5,278 bases of DNA, taken from an uncultured Planctomycetota bacterium. GTDB taxonomy: Bacteria > Planctomycetota > Planctomycetia > Pirellulales > UBA1268. Below are positions 1 through 5,183 of this stretch, piece after piece; position 1 is the first letter of the stretch, and each line of letters starts with the position of its first letter. The stretch spans positions 1 to 5,278 of the forward strand of contig CAJQGO010000121.1 of NCBI GenBank assembly GCA_905477565.1, read 5' to 3'. Under the pieces are notes generated by a model that ran no database searches, was not told where the DNA came from, and saw nothing but the letters and a program-made list of their open reading frames with translations. The translations under genes were made by a program, and so were the position numbers.

Positions 1-101
1 ATCCCAAGGAGCCCCAGCTCGCGAGAAAGCCACTGGCTGTTGGTATCCAGACGTTGGCCGCTGGTGAGTTCATCACCAATTGCAATAATTTCAGCCAACA
101 T
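1..101 (-). CDS. cinA: CinA N-terminal domain protein (5' part only, runs off left edge)
   Basis: Reading the minus strand from the ATG at 101 gives 33 codons beginning MLAEIIAIGDELTSGQRLD and continuing TNSQWLSRELGLLG. This is the hallmark start of the CinA / MoaB-Mog-like molybdopterin-binding domain: an AEIIxIGDEL strand-loop followed by the G-x-x-x-DTNSxWL segment. In characterised homologues this N-terminal domain carries ADP-ribose pyrophosphatase activity, and a C-terminal domain, when present, deamidates nicotinamide mononucleotide. Only the N-terminus is visible, so whether the second domain exists here cannot be said. The start is well supported: a purine-rich AGGAAGGGG lies on the minus strand at 117-109, seven bases upstream of the ATG. 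The gene is divergent from the plus-strand gene at 241, with a 139-base shared upstream region. The family call is confident; the precise role is not. Confidence 0.88.
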   Translation of the reverse strand, partial: MLAEIIAIGDELTSGQRLDTNSQWLSRELGLLG

Positions 102-240
102 TCGGCATCCCCTTCCTGACAGTCTAAGATATGATTTCACAGGTAGTTTATCTAGGTGATTCCTACAACTTTTGGAGTATGGTTACCACCAATGAAAATA
201 CTGCCGTCAACGTAACTATAATGAAAAATTTAAGCTTCAG
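102..240. promoter_or_regulatory. divergent intergenic region between cinA and the 241 gene
   Basis: This AT-rich spacer separates two genes transcribed away from each other, so it should contain both promoters. On the minus strand it carries the cinA Shine-Dalgarno (117-109) and a weak promoter candidate: TAGATA, a 17-base spacer, then TATCTT, each matching four of six consensus bases, with the TATCTT box on the minus strand at 131-126. On the plus strand it contains TATAAT near the start of the next gene. I see no strong operator-like dyad and no RNA gene. Confidence 0.5.
217..222 (+). promoter_or_regulatory. TATAAT -10 box candidate for the 241 gene
   Basis: A perfect TATAAT hexamer lies 18 bases before the ATG at 241. 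Transcription starting six to eight bases downstream would leave a leader of only about 10-12 bases. That agrees with the absence of any Shine-Dalgarno sequence ahead of this gene. The matching -35 is poor: the hexamers 16-18 bases upstream match TTGACA at no more than three positions, and there is no extended -10 TG. Position and consensus support it; the weak -35 argues for caution. Confidence 0.38.
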
Positions 241-1500
241 ATGAAAATTGGAATCCTTGGCTGTGACGAACATATTCTAGCGATAGCTGTCGCAGCAGTA
301 GAGGGAGGCCATACCATCAGCCCCGCCTACGACGTGCCGGAGGATCTTCCACCGAGTCTCGCTGGTATCGACCGCCAGCCACGCGAACAATGGCAGGGCT
401 TGCTTGAGGAAGAACTCTGCAGCGCTGTCCTTGTTGGCGTTGATGGCTGGAGCGAACATCGTGCAGAGCAGGTACGAACACTTGTTCAGGCTGGTCGTCT
501 TATCCTCATCGGCCACCCCGCCTCTCTCTCAATGTTATGGGCTTATGAGTTGGACATGATTCTCGCTGACTCATCAGCAACAGTTATCCCGGCACTGGCG
601 ACACGACAACATCCGCTTATCGATTCACTCAAAAATCTTGTTGAACAATCGCTCGCTGGGAATGGACCGCTTGGTCCTATCGAATCACTCCAATTTGAGC
701 GTCGGCAACCTCACCGTGATCAAGACAGCGTGCTTACAAGTTTTGCCCGTGATGCTGACATCATTCGTGTACTGATTGGAGATCCATCTCGACTCATGGC
801 ACTCGGTGGAGGTGACGCCGGATGGACGAATCTCGCTGTTGGGTTAAGCGGCCCTGATCAAATTTCAGTTCGATGGCAGGTTGCCAAGGGACACACTCAG
901 ACCTTAACAATCCAACTTATCTGTGAGCGAGGCCGTCTTTGTATCGATATTCCTGAACGAGCATGCGGTGTATGGAAAGTCACCCAGCAGACAGATTCAG
1001 AAATTCCAGATCCACTCACAACGTTCCCTACGGAGACGGCTCCTTTTGCACCCGCTGATGTACTTCTAGAGCATCTGCTTCAGGCGGTCAAAGGCGAGCC
1101 CGATACTTATCCAGGCTCGTCGATCCCTTCAGCAACGTGGCCTGATGCCGCGCGCACTATCGAACTAGCAGAAACTATTCCTCGGAGTGTTAAAAAAGGA
1201 CGAGGTATTGATCTTCATCAAGAAGAATTTAGTGAACTGGGAACGTTCCGCGGCACAATGGCATCGCTCGGATGTGGCATCATTATGGCTGGCCTCTTTA
1301 TTCTTTTTCTGGCAACACTTGTTGGCGGTGTCGCTCGTGCCGCTGGGTGGAGCTTCGGCGAACGACTTGCGGCAATCTGGCCATACGCGATCCTGACCAC
1401 ATTGATCATTTTCCTTGTTCTTCAACTTCTGCCTTTCCTCCTGCCAAAAGAGTCTGGAAAAGGGGACGAACCGAAACCATCTCGCCCTCAAAACCCTTGA
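241..1500 (+). CDS. membrane-anchored, degenerate Gfo/Idh/MocA-family protein
   Basis: This 419-residue protein has a Rossmann-like N-terminus (MKIGILGCDEH) and the overall order of a Gfo/Idh/MocA oxidoreductase. TRQHPLIDSLKNL (121-133) fits the family's H-P-x-x-x-x-L-K helix, followed by LGPIESL (144-150), and DADIIRVLIGDP (171-182) fits the segment that carries the catalytic His in active members. Key residues are missing. The glycine loop reads GCDEH instead of GCGxxG, the EKP motif is replaced by GHP (91-93), and the usual HxxD is RDAD, with Arg170 in the His position. Two hydrophobic helices follow at about 339-365 and 379-403, with a short loop between and a polar, proline-rich tail. 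An N-in/C-in hairpin anchor with a cytoplasmic domain is the likely topology. The ATG at 241 is the only reasonable start, since an in-frame TGA lies at 193-195 with no start codon between. Family membership is fairly secure; enzymatic activity is doubtful. It may be a scaffold or sensor, but that is inference. Confidence 0.75.
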   Translation: MKIGILGCDEHILAIAVAAVEGGHTISPAYDVPEDLPPSLAGIDRQPREQWQGLLEEELCSAVLVGVDGWSEHRAEQVRTLVQAGRLILIGHPASLSMLWAYELDMILADSSATVIPALATRQHPLIDSLKNLVEQSLAGNGPLGPIESLQFERRQPHRDQDSVLTSFARDADIIRVLIGDPSRLMALGGGDAGWTNLAVGLSGPDQISVRWQVAKGHTQTLTIQLICERGRLCIDIPERACGVWKVTQQTDSEIPDPLTTFPTETAPFAPADVLLEHLLQAVKGEPDTYPGSSIPSATWPDAARTIELAETIPRSVKKGRGIDLHQEEFSELGTFRGTMASLGCGIIMAGLFILFLATLVGGVARAAGWSFGERLAAIWPYAILTTLIIFLVLQLLPFLLPKESGKGDEPKPSRPQNP

Positions 1501-1684
1501 TTTTTTTCCGCCACCCGCAAACTCGCCCTAGACGGCACGGCAAGGGCATGAAAGATGACTCACTGGCAAGGTATACGGCCCCAAAAGATAGCACCAAACC
1601 TAATCCGCGGGAATCGTCGACAAAAGACGAGAAGGGCGGCCGGACACGTAGCCGCCAGTGGCCACTTTTGTCCGGGACTGTCTC
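1501..1684. other. 184-base intergenic gap before the HtrA gene
   Basis: The gap opens with seven T's immediately after the TGA of the preceding gene, then runs to the ATG of the protease. An open frame from ATG 1549 could encode a charged 55-residue peptide ending at 1715, but it has no convincing ribosome binding site and resembles nothing I know. The right half holds a concentric inverted repeat, listed separately. A TATACG at 1572-1577 is a poor -10 candidate without a -35. The gap is long enough for its own promoter, but none stands out. Confidence 0.4.
1619..1672. repeat. concentric nested inverted repeat upstream of htrA
   Basis: Two perfect inverted repeats share exactly the same centre. 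The outer arms are GACAAAAG (1619-1626) and CTTTTGTC (1665-1672). The inner arms are GGCGGC (1635-1640) and GCCGCC (1651-1656). They enclose a 10-base loop and are separated by a symmetrical 8-by-8 internal loop. In RNA this would form a two-tier hairpin ending 12 bases before the ATG at 1685. It covers the alternative GTG start at 1658, and GTGGCCAC (1658-1665) is itself a palindrome. It could be a leader structure controlling translation of the protease or a protein-binding dyad. It is not a classical terminator, because no T-run follows the arm. Confidence 0.5.
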
Positions 1685-2992
1685 ATGCTTTATTCGCGGG
1701 TCCGCCTGCTCATAGCGACTTTTCTTGCTTTTGCAGCCCTTCATTGCGCAGCCTCTGCTGAAGATATCCGAAGGACAGCGATTGTACGCGCGATCGAGTC
1801 ATGCCGAGACAGCGTTGTTAATATTCATGGTGAGAAATACGTCTCCGATTCCTCGGATGACTCTGAGGACCGCCGAGTCAACGGGATGGGTACTGGCGTT
1901 GTCATTGACGCGCGAGGCTACGCCGTTACCAATTTTCACGTCGTTGACGGAGTTCGTGAAATTGAGGTGACCCTCGCATCTGGTCGCACAGTAGCAGCTC
2001 GTCTCATATCGCACGACCGAAGGACTGACCTTGCCGTCATAAAAATAAACACCGTCGAGCCGCTGCCGGTTATTCAATTAGGAACATCTGACGATCTCCT
2101 CATTGGTGAGACGGTTCTTGCCCTCGGCAATGCGTTTGGCTACGAACACACCGTTACCCGTGGAATTATTTCTGCTCTTCACCGGAATGTCGATGTCAGC
2201 CCGACGCAGCGATACGAAGATCTCATCCAAACGGACGCGAGCATCAATCCTGGAAATTCCGGCGGACCACTCCTGAACATTAACGGAGAAATGATCGGCA
2301 TTAATGTTGCGGTCCGTGCTGGTGCCCAAGGAATTGGCTTCGCCATACCCGTCGATAGCGTACTCCGTATTGTTACAGGGCTTCTATCCGTTGAGCGTAT
2401 AGATCATACATGGCACGGCCTCGTGTGTCGGACATGTGGCACTGGGGCTGTCATTGAATCTGTGCATAGCCAAAGCCCTGCAGAAAGTATCGGAATGCGA
2501 GCCGGTGATATCGTCCTTCGAGTCGGTGAAAAAAGCGTGACAAGCCAACTCGACATCGAGAGAGCACTGCTTGGCAGAAAAGCCGGAGAGATCGTTGCCG
2601 TTACCATCACACGAGAAGGTGGTGAGGAAAATTTGTCGCTTGCCCTGGCGAAAGCCAAGAAACACGAGGCTACAGATTCTGAGCGATCCTGGGAACAACT
2701 CGGACTCCGGCTCGCGCCTGCTGTTCCGTCAACTGTGCAACAACTGCAACCGCGGTATCGTGGTGGCCTTCTTGTTCAAGAAGTACGCTTCGGAAGTCCC
2801 GCGAGTGAGAAGGGAATCCGACCGGGGGATATTCTTGTGGGACTGCATATCTGGGAAACGGTCAAGCCTGATAATGTGAGTTACATCCTCGATCAGATCG
2901 AATCTGACGAGCTAGAGACGGTAAAGTTCTATATTCTCCGCGGCCGTGATACGCTCTTTGGCCATCTCACCTCTGATACGATCCTGAGATAG
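1685..2992 (+). CDS. htrA: HtrA/DegP-family secreted serine protease with two PDZ domains
   Basis: This is an envelope protease of the DegP/DegQ/DegS type, which degrades or refolds damaged exported proteins. Numbering from the ATG at 1685 (435 residues), MLYSRVR plus a hydrophobic run to about AASA (22-25) forms a signal peptide with a likely cleavage before Glu26. The Cys at 21 is preceded by ALH, so it is not a good lipobox. The trypsin-like domain has all three catalytic residues: His85 in TNFHVV, Asp115 in RTDLAV and Ser192 in NPGNSGGPL. PDZ1 spans roughly 243-325 and PDZ2 roughly 335-430. PDZ2 contains RYRGGLLVQEV, GIRPGDILVG and FYILRGRDTLFGH, a pattern I associate with planctomycetal HtrA proteins. 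A CRTC pair opens PDZ1. The frame also has a GTG at 1658 that would add nine residues ahead of the signal peptide. ATG 1685 is preferred because it gives a normal n-region, though neither start has a clear Shine-Dalgarno. Which Deg paralogue it corresponds to cannot be decided. Confidence 0.93.
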   Translation: MLYSRVRLLIATFLAFAALHCAASAEDIRRTAIVRAIESCRDSVVNIHGEKYVSDSSDDSEDRRVNGMGTGVVIDARGYAVTNFHVVDGVREIEVTLASGRTVAARLISHDRRTDLAVIKINTVEPLPVIQLGTSDDLLIGETVLALGNAFGYEHTVTRGIISALHRNVDVSPTQRYEDLIQTDASINPGNSGGPLLNINGEMIGINVAVRAGAQGIGFAIPVDSVLRIVTGLLSVERIDHTWHGLVCRTCGTGAVIESVHSQSPAESIGMRAGDIVLRVGEKSVTSQLDIERALLGRKAGEIVAVTITREGGEENLSLALAKAKKHEATDSERSWEQLGLRLAPAVPSTVQQLQPRYRGGLLVQEVRFGSPASEKGIRPGDILVGLHIWETVKPDNVSYILDQIESDELETVKFYILRGRDTLFGHLTSDTILR

Positions 2993-3016
2993 ATCCTCGG
3001 GATTGCCTCATTTTTT
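2985..3016 (+). terminator. possible intrinsic terminator or attenuator after htrA
   Basis: TGAG (2985-2988) pairs with CTCA (3007-3010), and ATCC (2993-2996) pairs with GGAT (3000-3003) around a TCG loop, with a small internal loop between the two stems. Six T's (3011-3016) follow directly. The structure overlaps the protease stop codon (2990-2992). The stem is short and interrupted, so termination may be partial, letting some transcripts continue into thiL 25 bases further on. Confidence 0.38.
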
Positions 3017-3027
3017 CGGTGTTACGC

Positions 3028-3034
3028 GGAAGGA
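3028..3034 (+). promoter_or_regulatory. Shine-Dalgarno for thiL (supports GTG start)
   Basis: GGAAGGA lies six bases before the GTG at 3041. It fixes that GTG as the start, which otherwise could be questioned because it is not ATG. The resulting N-terminus METQFLKWLL aligns with the first helix of ThiL proteins. Confidence 0.75.
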
Positions 3035-3040
3035 CCCGGT

Positions 3041-4018
3041 GTGGAGACTCAATTCCTCAAGTGGCTCTTGCCACAACTTAATAAGGACCACAGGCTTGAG
3101 GTTCTACCGGGCGATGATGCCGCCGTCCTCCGTTTCCCGGGAGGCAAACGTACCGTCGTCACTACAGACCTGCTCACTGAATCGGTTGATTTCCGTTTCT
3201 CGAAGTCCAGTGCCGACAACGATTTCCCTCCTCCTGCCTCAGCACACCAGGTTGGCAGAAAAGCCGTCGCTGTAAGCCTCAGTGATCTCGCCGCGATGGC
3301 AGCCACTCCTGAAGCGATTGTTGTTTCGGTGGCACTGCCACAAAACGGTGGAAGGAGGCTTGCTGAAGAACTTTTCAAAGGGATTCAGGAGGAAGTAAAC
3401 ACGTTTGACATAACCCTTGCAGGAGGCGACACCAACGCATGGGATGGCCCTCTCGTCATTAGTGTCACAGCAATCGGAAGCATTCTGCCGAGACAATGCT
3501 GGCGGAGAGATACAGCCCAAGCAGGAGACTTCTTGATTGTAACTGGTCCACTCGGCGGCAGCCTCCTTGGCCGACACCTCAATGTCACTCCTCGCTGCCG
3601 CGAAGCGACTGCAATTGCATCTCGGTATCCTGTCCACGCTGCACTCGACATCAGTGACGGTCTTGCTATTGACTGCGGGCGGATGCTCACAGCGAGCCAT
3701 GTTGGCGGCACCATTGAACTTGATTTGGTGCCCATACACCCTGATGCAATCAGCCTTTCAGAAGTGCCCCATACGAATCAGATAACTCCGCTTGAGCACG
3801 CCATGCAAGACGGCGAGGACTTCGAACTCCTTCTTGCGATGCCTGCCGAGGCAGCACAGGCACTTGTGCAAGACGACCCAAGCTCCCTTGTTGCGAAGAC
3901 CACTATGCAGCCTCGTATTATCGGGAAAGTGACTGAGAGCCTTGATTTTTGCAGCACGACACCAGACGGGCAAACAAAGCGTCTTGAACCGAAGGGGTTT
4001 GAGCATGTCTTCCAATAA
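3041..4018 (+). CDS. thiL: thiamine-monophosphate kinase ThiL
   Basis: ThiL phosphorylates thiamine monophosphate with ATP to give thiamine pyrophosphate, the final step of cofactor synthesis, in the cytoplasm. The 325-residue length is normal for the family. Its signature motifs appear in order: GDDAAV (24-29), TTDLLTESVDF (41-51, the Mg/ATP-binding T-T-D element), RKAVAVSLSDLAAMAA (73-88), GGDT (128-131), TGPLGGS (168-174), DISDGLAID (203-211), GEDFELL (258-264) and a C-terminal GFEHVF (319-324). This is the PurM/AIR-synthetase-like fold, and the combination is specific for ThiL rather than SelD, HypE or PurM. Translation starts at a GTG with a good Shine-Dalgarno. The end overlaps tsaE by 14 bases, which suggests translational coupling. 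No TPP riboswitch is visible in the short space upstream. No key residue appears to be missing. Confidence 0.96.
   Translation: METQFLKWLLPQLNKDHRLEVLPGDDAAVLRFPGGKRTVVTTDLLTESVDFRFSKSSADNDFPPPASAHQVGRKAVAVSLSDLAAMAATPEAIVVSVALPQNGGRRLAEELFKGIQEEVNTFDITLAGGDTNAWDGPLVISVTAIGSILPRQCWRRDTAQAGDFLIVTGPLGGSLLGRHLNVTPRCREATAIASRYPVHAALDISDGLAIDCGRMLTASHVGGTIELDLVPIHPDAISLSEVPHTNQITPLEHAMQDGEDFELLLAMPAEAAQALVQDDPSSLVAKTTMQPRIIGKVTESLDFCSTTPDGQTKRLEPKGFEHVFQ
3991..3997 (+). promoter_or_regulatory. Shine-Dalgarno for tsaE inside thiL
   Basis: GAAGGGG sits seven bases upstream of the ATG at 4005, inside the last codons of thiL. It decides the tsaE start. The frame stays open further upstream, but the added 21 residues do not look like TsaE and would lie entirely within thiL. 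Confidence 0.7.
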
Positions 4019-4523
4019 ATCTGTCGAGTCCAGCAAGACAGAAACGTGTGAAATACAAAACCTTGATGACCTCCACCATGTGGCATCACGCATGGCACAA
4101 CATCTACCCCATACGGCTCTCGTGACTCTTCAAGGTGAATTAGGGGCCGGCAAAACGACCTTCGTAAAGGCAATTGCTGCGGCCGTAGCAATTAATCCAG
4201 CACATGTGACAAGCCCTACCTTCAATCTCATCACGATCCATGAATCACCGGCAAATGCCCTTCGTCTTGTCCATGCTGACATGTACCGAGTGATTGACCC
4301 TGATGAGCTCATTGAGACAGGCTGGGACACTGCCCTTAGTGCGCCTTCGGGGTACCGTTGCTGGGCATTCGTTGAATGGCCACAAAAAATAGCTTCGGCT
4401 CTGCCTGCCGACCACCTGAGTATCAAGCTCGAAGTGACTGGAGAATCCAGCCGACGGATGACCATCAAGGGCACGGGAGCACACTACGAATCAATACCGG
4501 CGCTCATCACACAATCACACTAA
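4005..4523 (+). CDS. tsaE: tRNA threonylcarbamoyladenosine biosynthesis ATPase TsaE
   Basis: TsaE is the small ATPase that works with TsaB and TsaD to place the threonylcarbamoyl group on A37 of ANN-decoding tRNAs. The 172-residue product has the Walker A motif GELGAGKTTF (44-53), then the family signature VTSPTFNLI (68-76), HADMYRV (90-96) in place of the usual HxDxYR, and VEWPQKI (123-129). The segment PADHLSIKLEV, near 134-144, follows the usual P-x-x-x-L-x-I-x-L pattern. The length is slightly above the typical 150-160 residues because of about 20 polar N-terminal residues before the helix at 21-33. The start overlaps the end of thiL by 14 bases in another frame. The partners tsaB and tsaD are not in this window. 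No motif is broken, so an active protein is expected. Confidence 0.95.
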   Translation: MSSNKSVESSKTETCEIQNLDDLHHVASRMAQHLPHTALVTLQGELGAGKTTFVKAIAAAVAINPAHVTSPTFNLITIHESPANALRLVHADMYRVIDPDELIETGWDTALSAPSGYRCWAFVEWPQKIASALPADHLSIKLEVTGESSRRMTIKGTGAHYESIPALITQSH

Positions 4524-4531
4524 TTCTTCGT

Positions 4532-4537
4532 TGAGGA
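4532..4537 (+). promoter_or_regulatory. Shine-Dalgarno for the hydrolase gene
   Basis: TGAGGA is 11 bases before the ATG at 4549, a somewhat long but usable spacing. It favours ATG 4549 over the in-frame TTG at 4531, which would itself overlap this site and has no upstream purine tract. Confidence 0.55.
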
Positions 4538-4548
4538 ACCGTTTCACC

Positions 4549-5091
4549 ATGCGACTAACTCCATCACATACAGCCCTCTGCGTAATTGACGTGCAGGAAA
4601 AACTCATCCCCACAATTCCTACAGGACAGCACCTTATTACAGAGTGCTGCCGACTGATTGAAACTGCCAATCTTTTCAACACACCCGTCCTTTTTACAGA
4701 GCAATATCCAAAAGGGCTTGGACCGACGGTCGCATCGATTGCCACGAAAATTATGCATCAAAGTGCTATTGAGAAACTTAGTTTTAGCTGTTGCGGGACG
4801 CCAACTTTTTTGGACCAGATTCCCCAAGATGTTGAAACACTCGTAGTGTGTGGCATCGAGACTCATATCTGTGTCGCTCAGACTGTGCTCGATATGCTGC
4901 GGCTTGGCTTTCGTGTCTGCATTGCAGTCGACGCAGTTGGCAGCCGTCACGAACATGACCATGCCGTCGCTCTTCGTCGTCTCGAAGGATCGGGTGCCGT
5001 ACTATCAACGACAGAGGCAATCCTCTTCGAACTGTGCGCGACGGCAGAAAATCCAGCTTTTAAAAAAATGCAGCGGCTCGTTGCAAAATAA
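4549..5091 (+). CDS. isochorismatase-family cysteine hydrolase (YcaC/ISOC-like)
   Basis: This 180-residue protein belongs to the isochorismatase-like superfamily of cysteine hydrolases. The catalytic triad can be placed by motif: Asp14 in VIDVQEKL, Lys76 in IEKLSF and Cys108 in CGIETHICVAQT, where the residues just before the Cys normally form the cis-peptide turn. VDAVGSRHEHDHAVALRRL (118-136) and the C-terminal NPAFKKMQRLV match the branch that includes YcaC and eukaryotic ISOC1/2 more than nicotinamidases. The metal-binding DxHxxH of nicotinamidase (PncA) is absent; TEQYPKGLGPT (50-60) occupies that region. The natural substrate is unknown for this branch and cannot be read from the sequence. 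It is the last gene of the probable thiL-tsaE cluster, 25 bases behind tsaE. The protein has no signal peptide or membrane segment, so it should be cytoplasmic. Confidence 0.9.
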   Translation: MRLTPSHTALCVIDVQEKLIPTIPTGQHLITECCRLIETANLFNTPVLFTEQYPKGLGPTVASIATKIMHQSAIEKLSFSCCGTPTFLDQIPQDVETLVVCGIETHICVAQTVLDMLRLGFRVCIAVDAVGSRHEHDHAVALRRLEGSGAVLSTTEAILFELCATAENPAFKKMQRLVAK

Positions 5092-5105
5092 GGGACGCGA
5101 CAGAA

Positions 5106-5164
5106 TCCCAATTCCTTTGTCTTTGAATTGCGACGGGAGACTATGTGGCTAGTTTCTTTGCCAC
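5106..5164. other. convergent intergenic space with two small hairpins
   Basis: Between the hydrolase stop and the stop of the opposing gene there are two dyads. CAATTC (5109-5114) pairs with GAATTG (5125-5130), extended by two more pairs beyond one mismatch. GTGGC (5145-5149) pairs with GCCAC (5160-5164). Each encloses a 10-base loop. They could help end transcription from both sides, but neither is followed by a T-run on either strand, so no intrinsic terminator is claimed. Confidence 0.3.
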
Positions 5165-5183
5165 GCCACCAGACTGGTTCGCA

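Noticed and set aside
1460..1507. Possible terminator: AAGGG and CCCTT arms followed by seven T's after the first plus-strand gene
   Set aside because: The stem is only five pairs and the loop is 29 bases, so a stable hairpin is unlikely. The T-run alone is not enough.
1272..1715. 147-codon plus-strand frame, and its inner 55-codon part from ATG 1549
   Set aside because: The first part is an out-of-frame read of the dehydrogenase-fold gene. The inner part has no well-spaced ribosome binding site and runs into the htrA signal peptide region. A small leader peptide cannot be excluded but is not supported.
1406..1744. 112-codon minus-strand frame spanning the gap before htrA
   Set aside because: It overlaps the ends of two good genes and the inverted repeat, and the composition (many Ser, Arg, Gly) is not convincing.
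2993..3040. TPP riboswitch upstream of thiL
   Set aside because: The 48-base spacer is too short and lacks the conserved CUGAGA and GGAACC-type elements of the THI box.
3239..3739. 166-codon open frame on the minus strand
   Set aside because: It lies wholly antisense to thiL, whose motifs are intact throughout. The translation is cysteine-rich and low in recognisable structure, typical of a shadow frame.
3778..4191. 137-codon open frame on the minus strand across the thiL-tsaE junction
   Set aside because: It is antisense to two confidently identified overlapping genes and has no family-like motif.
4549..5091. Nicotinamidase (pncA) assignment for the cysteine hydrolase, linking it to cinA in NAD salvage
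   Set aside because: The metal-binding DxHxxH motif is absent, and cinA is distant, divergent and visible only as its N-terminal domain.
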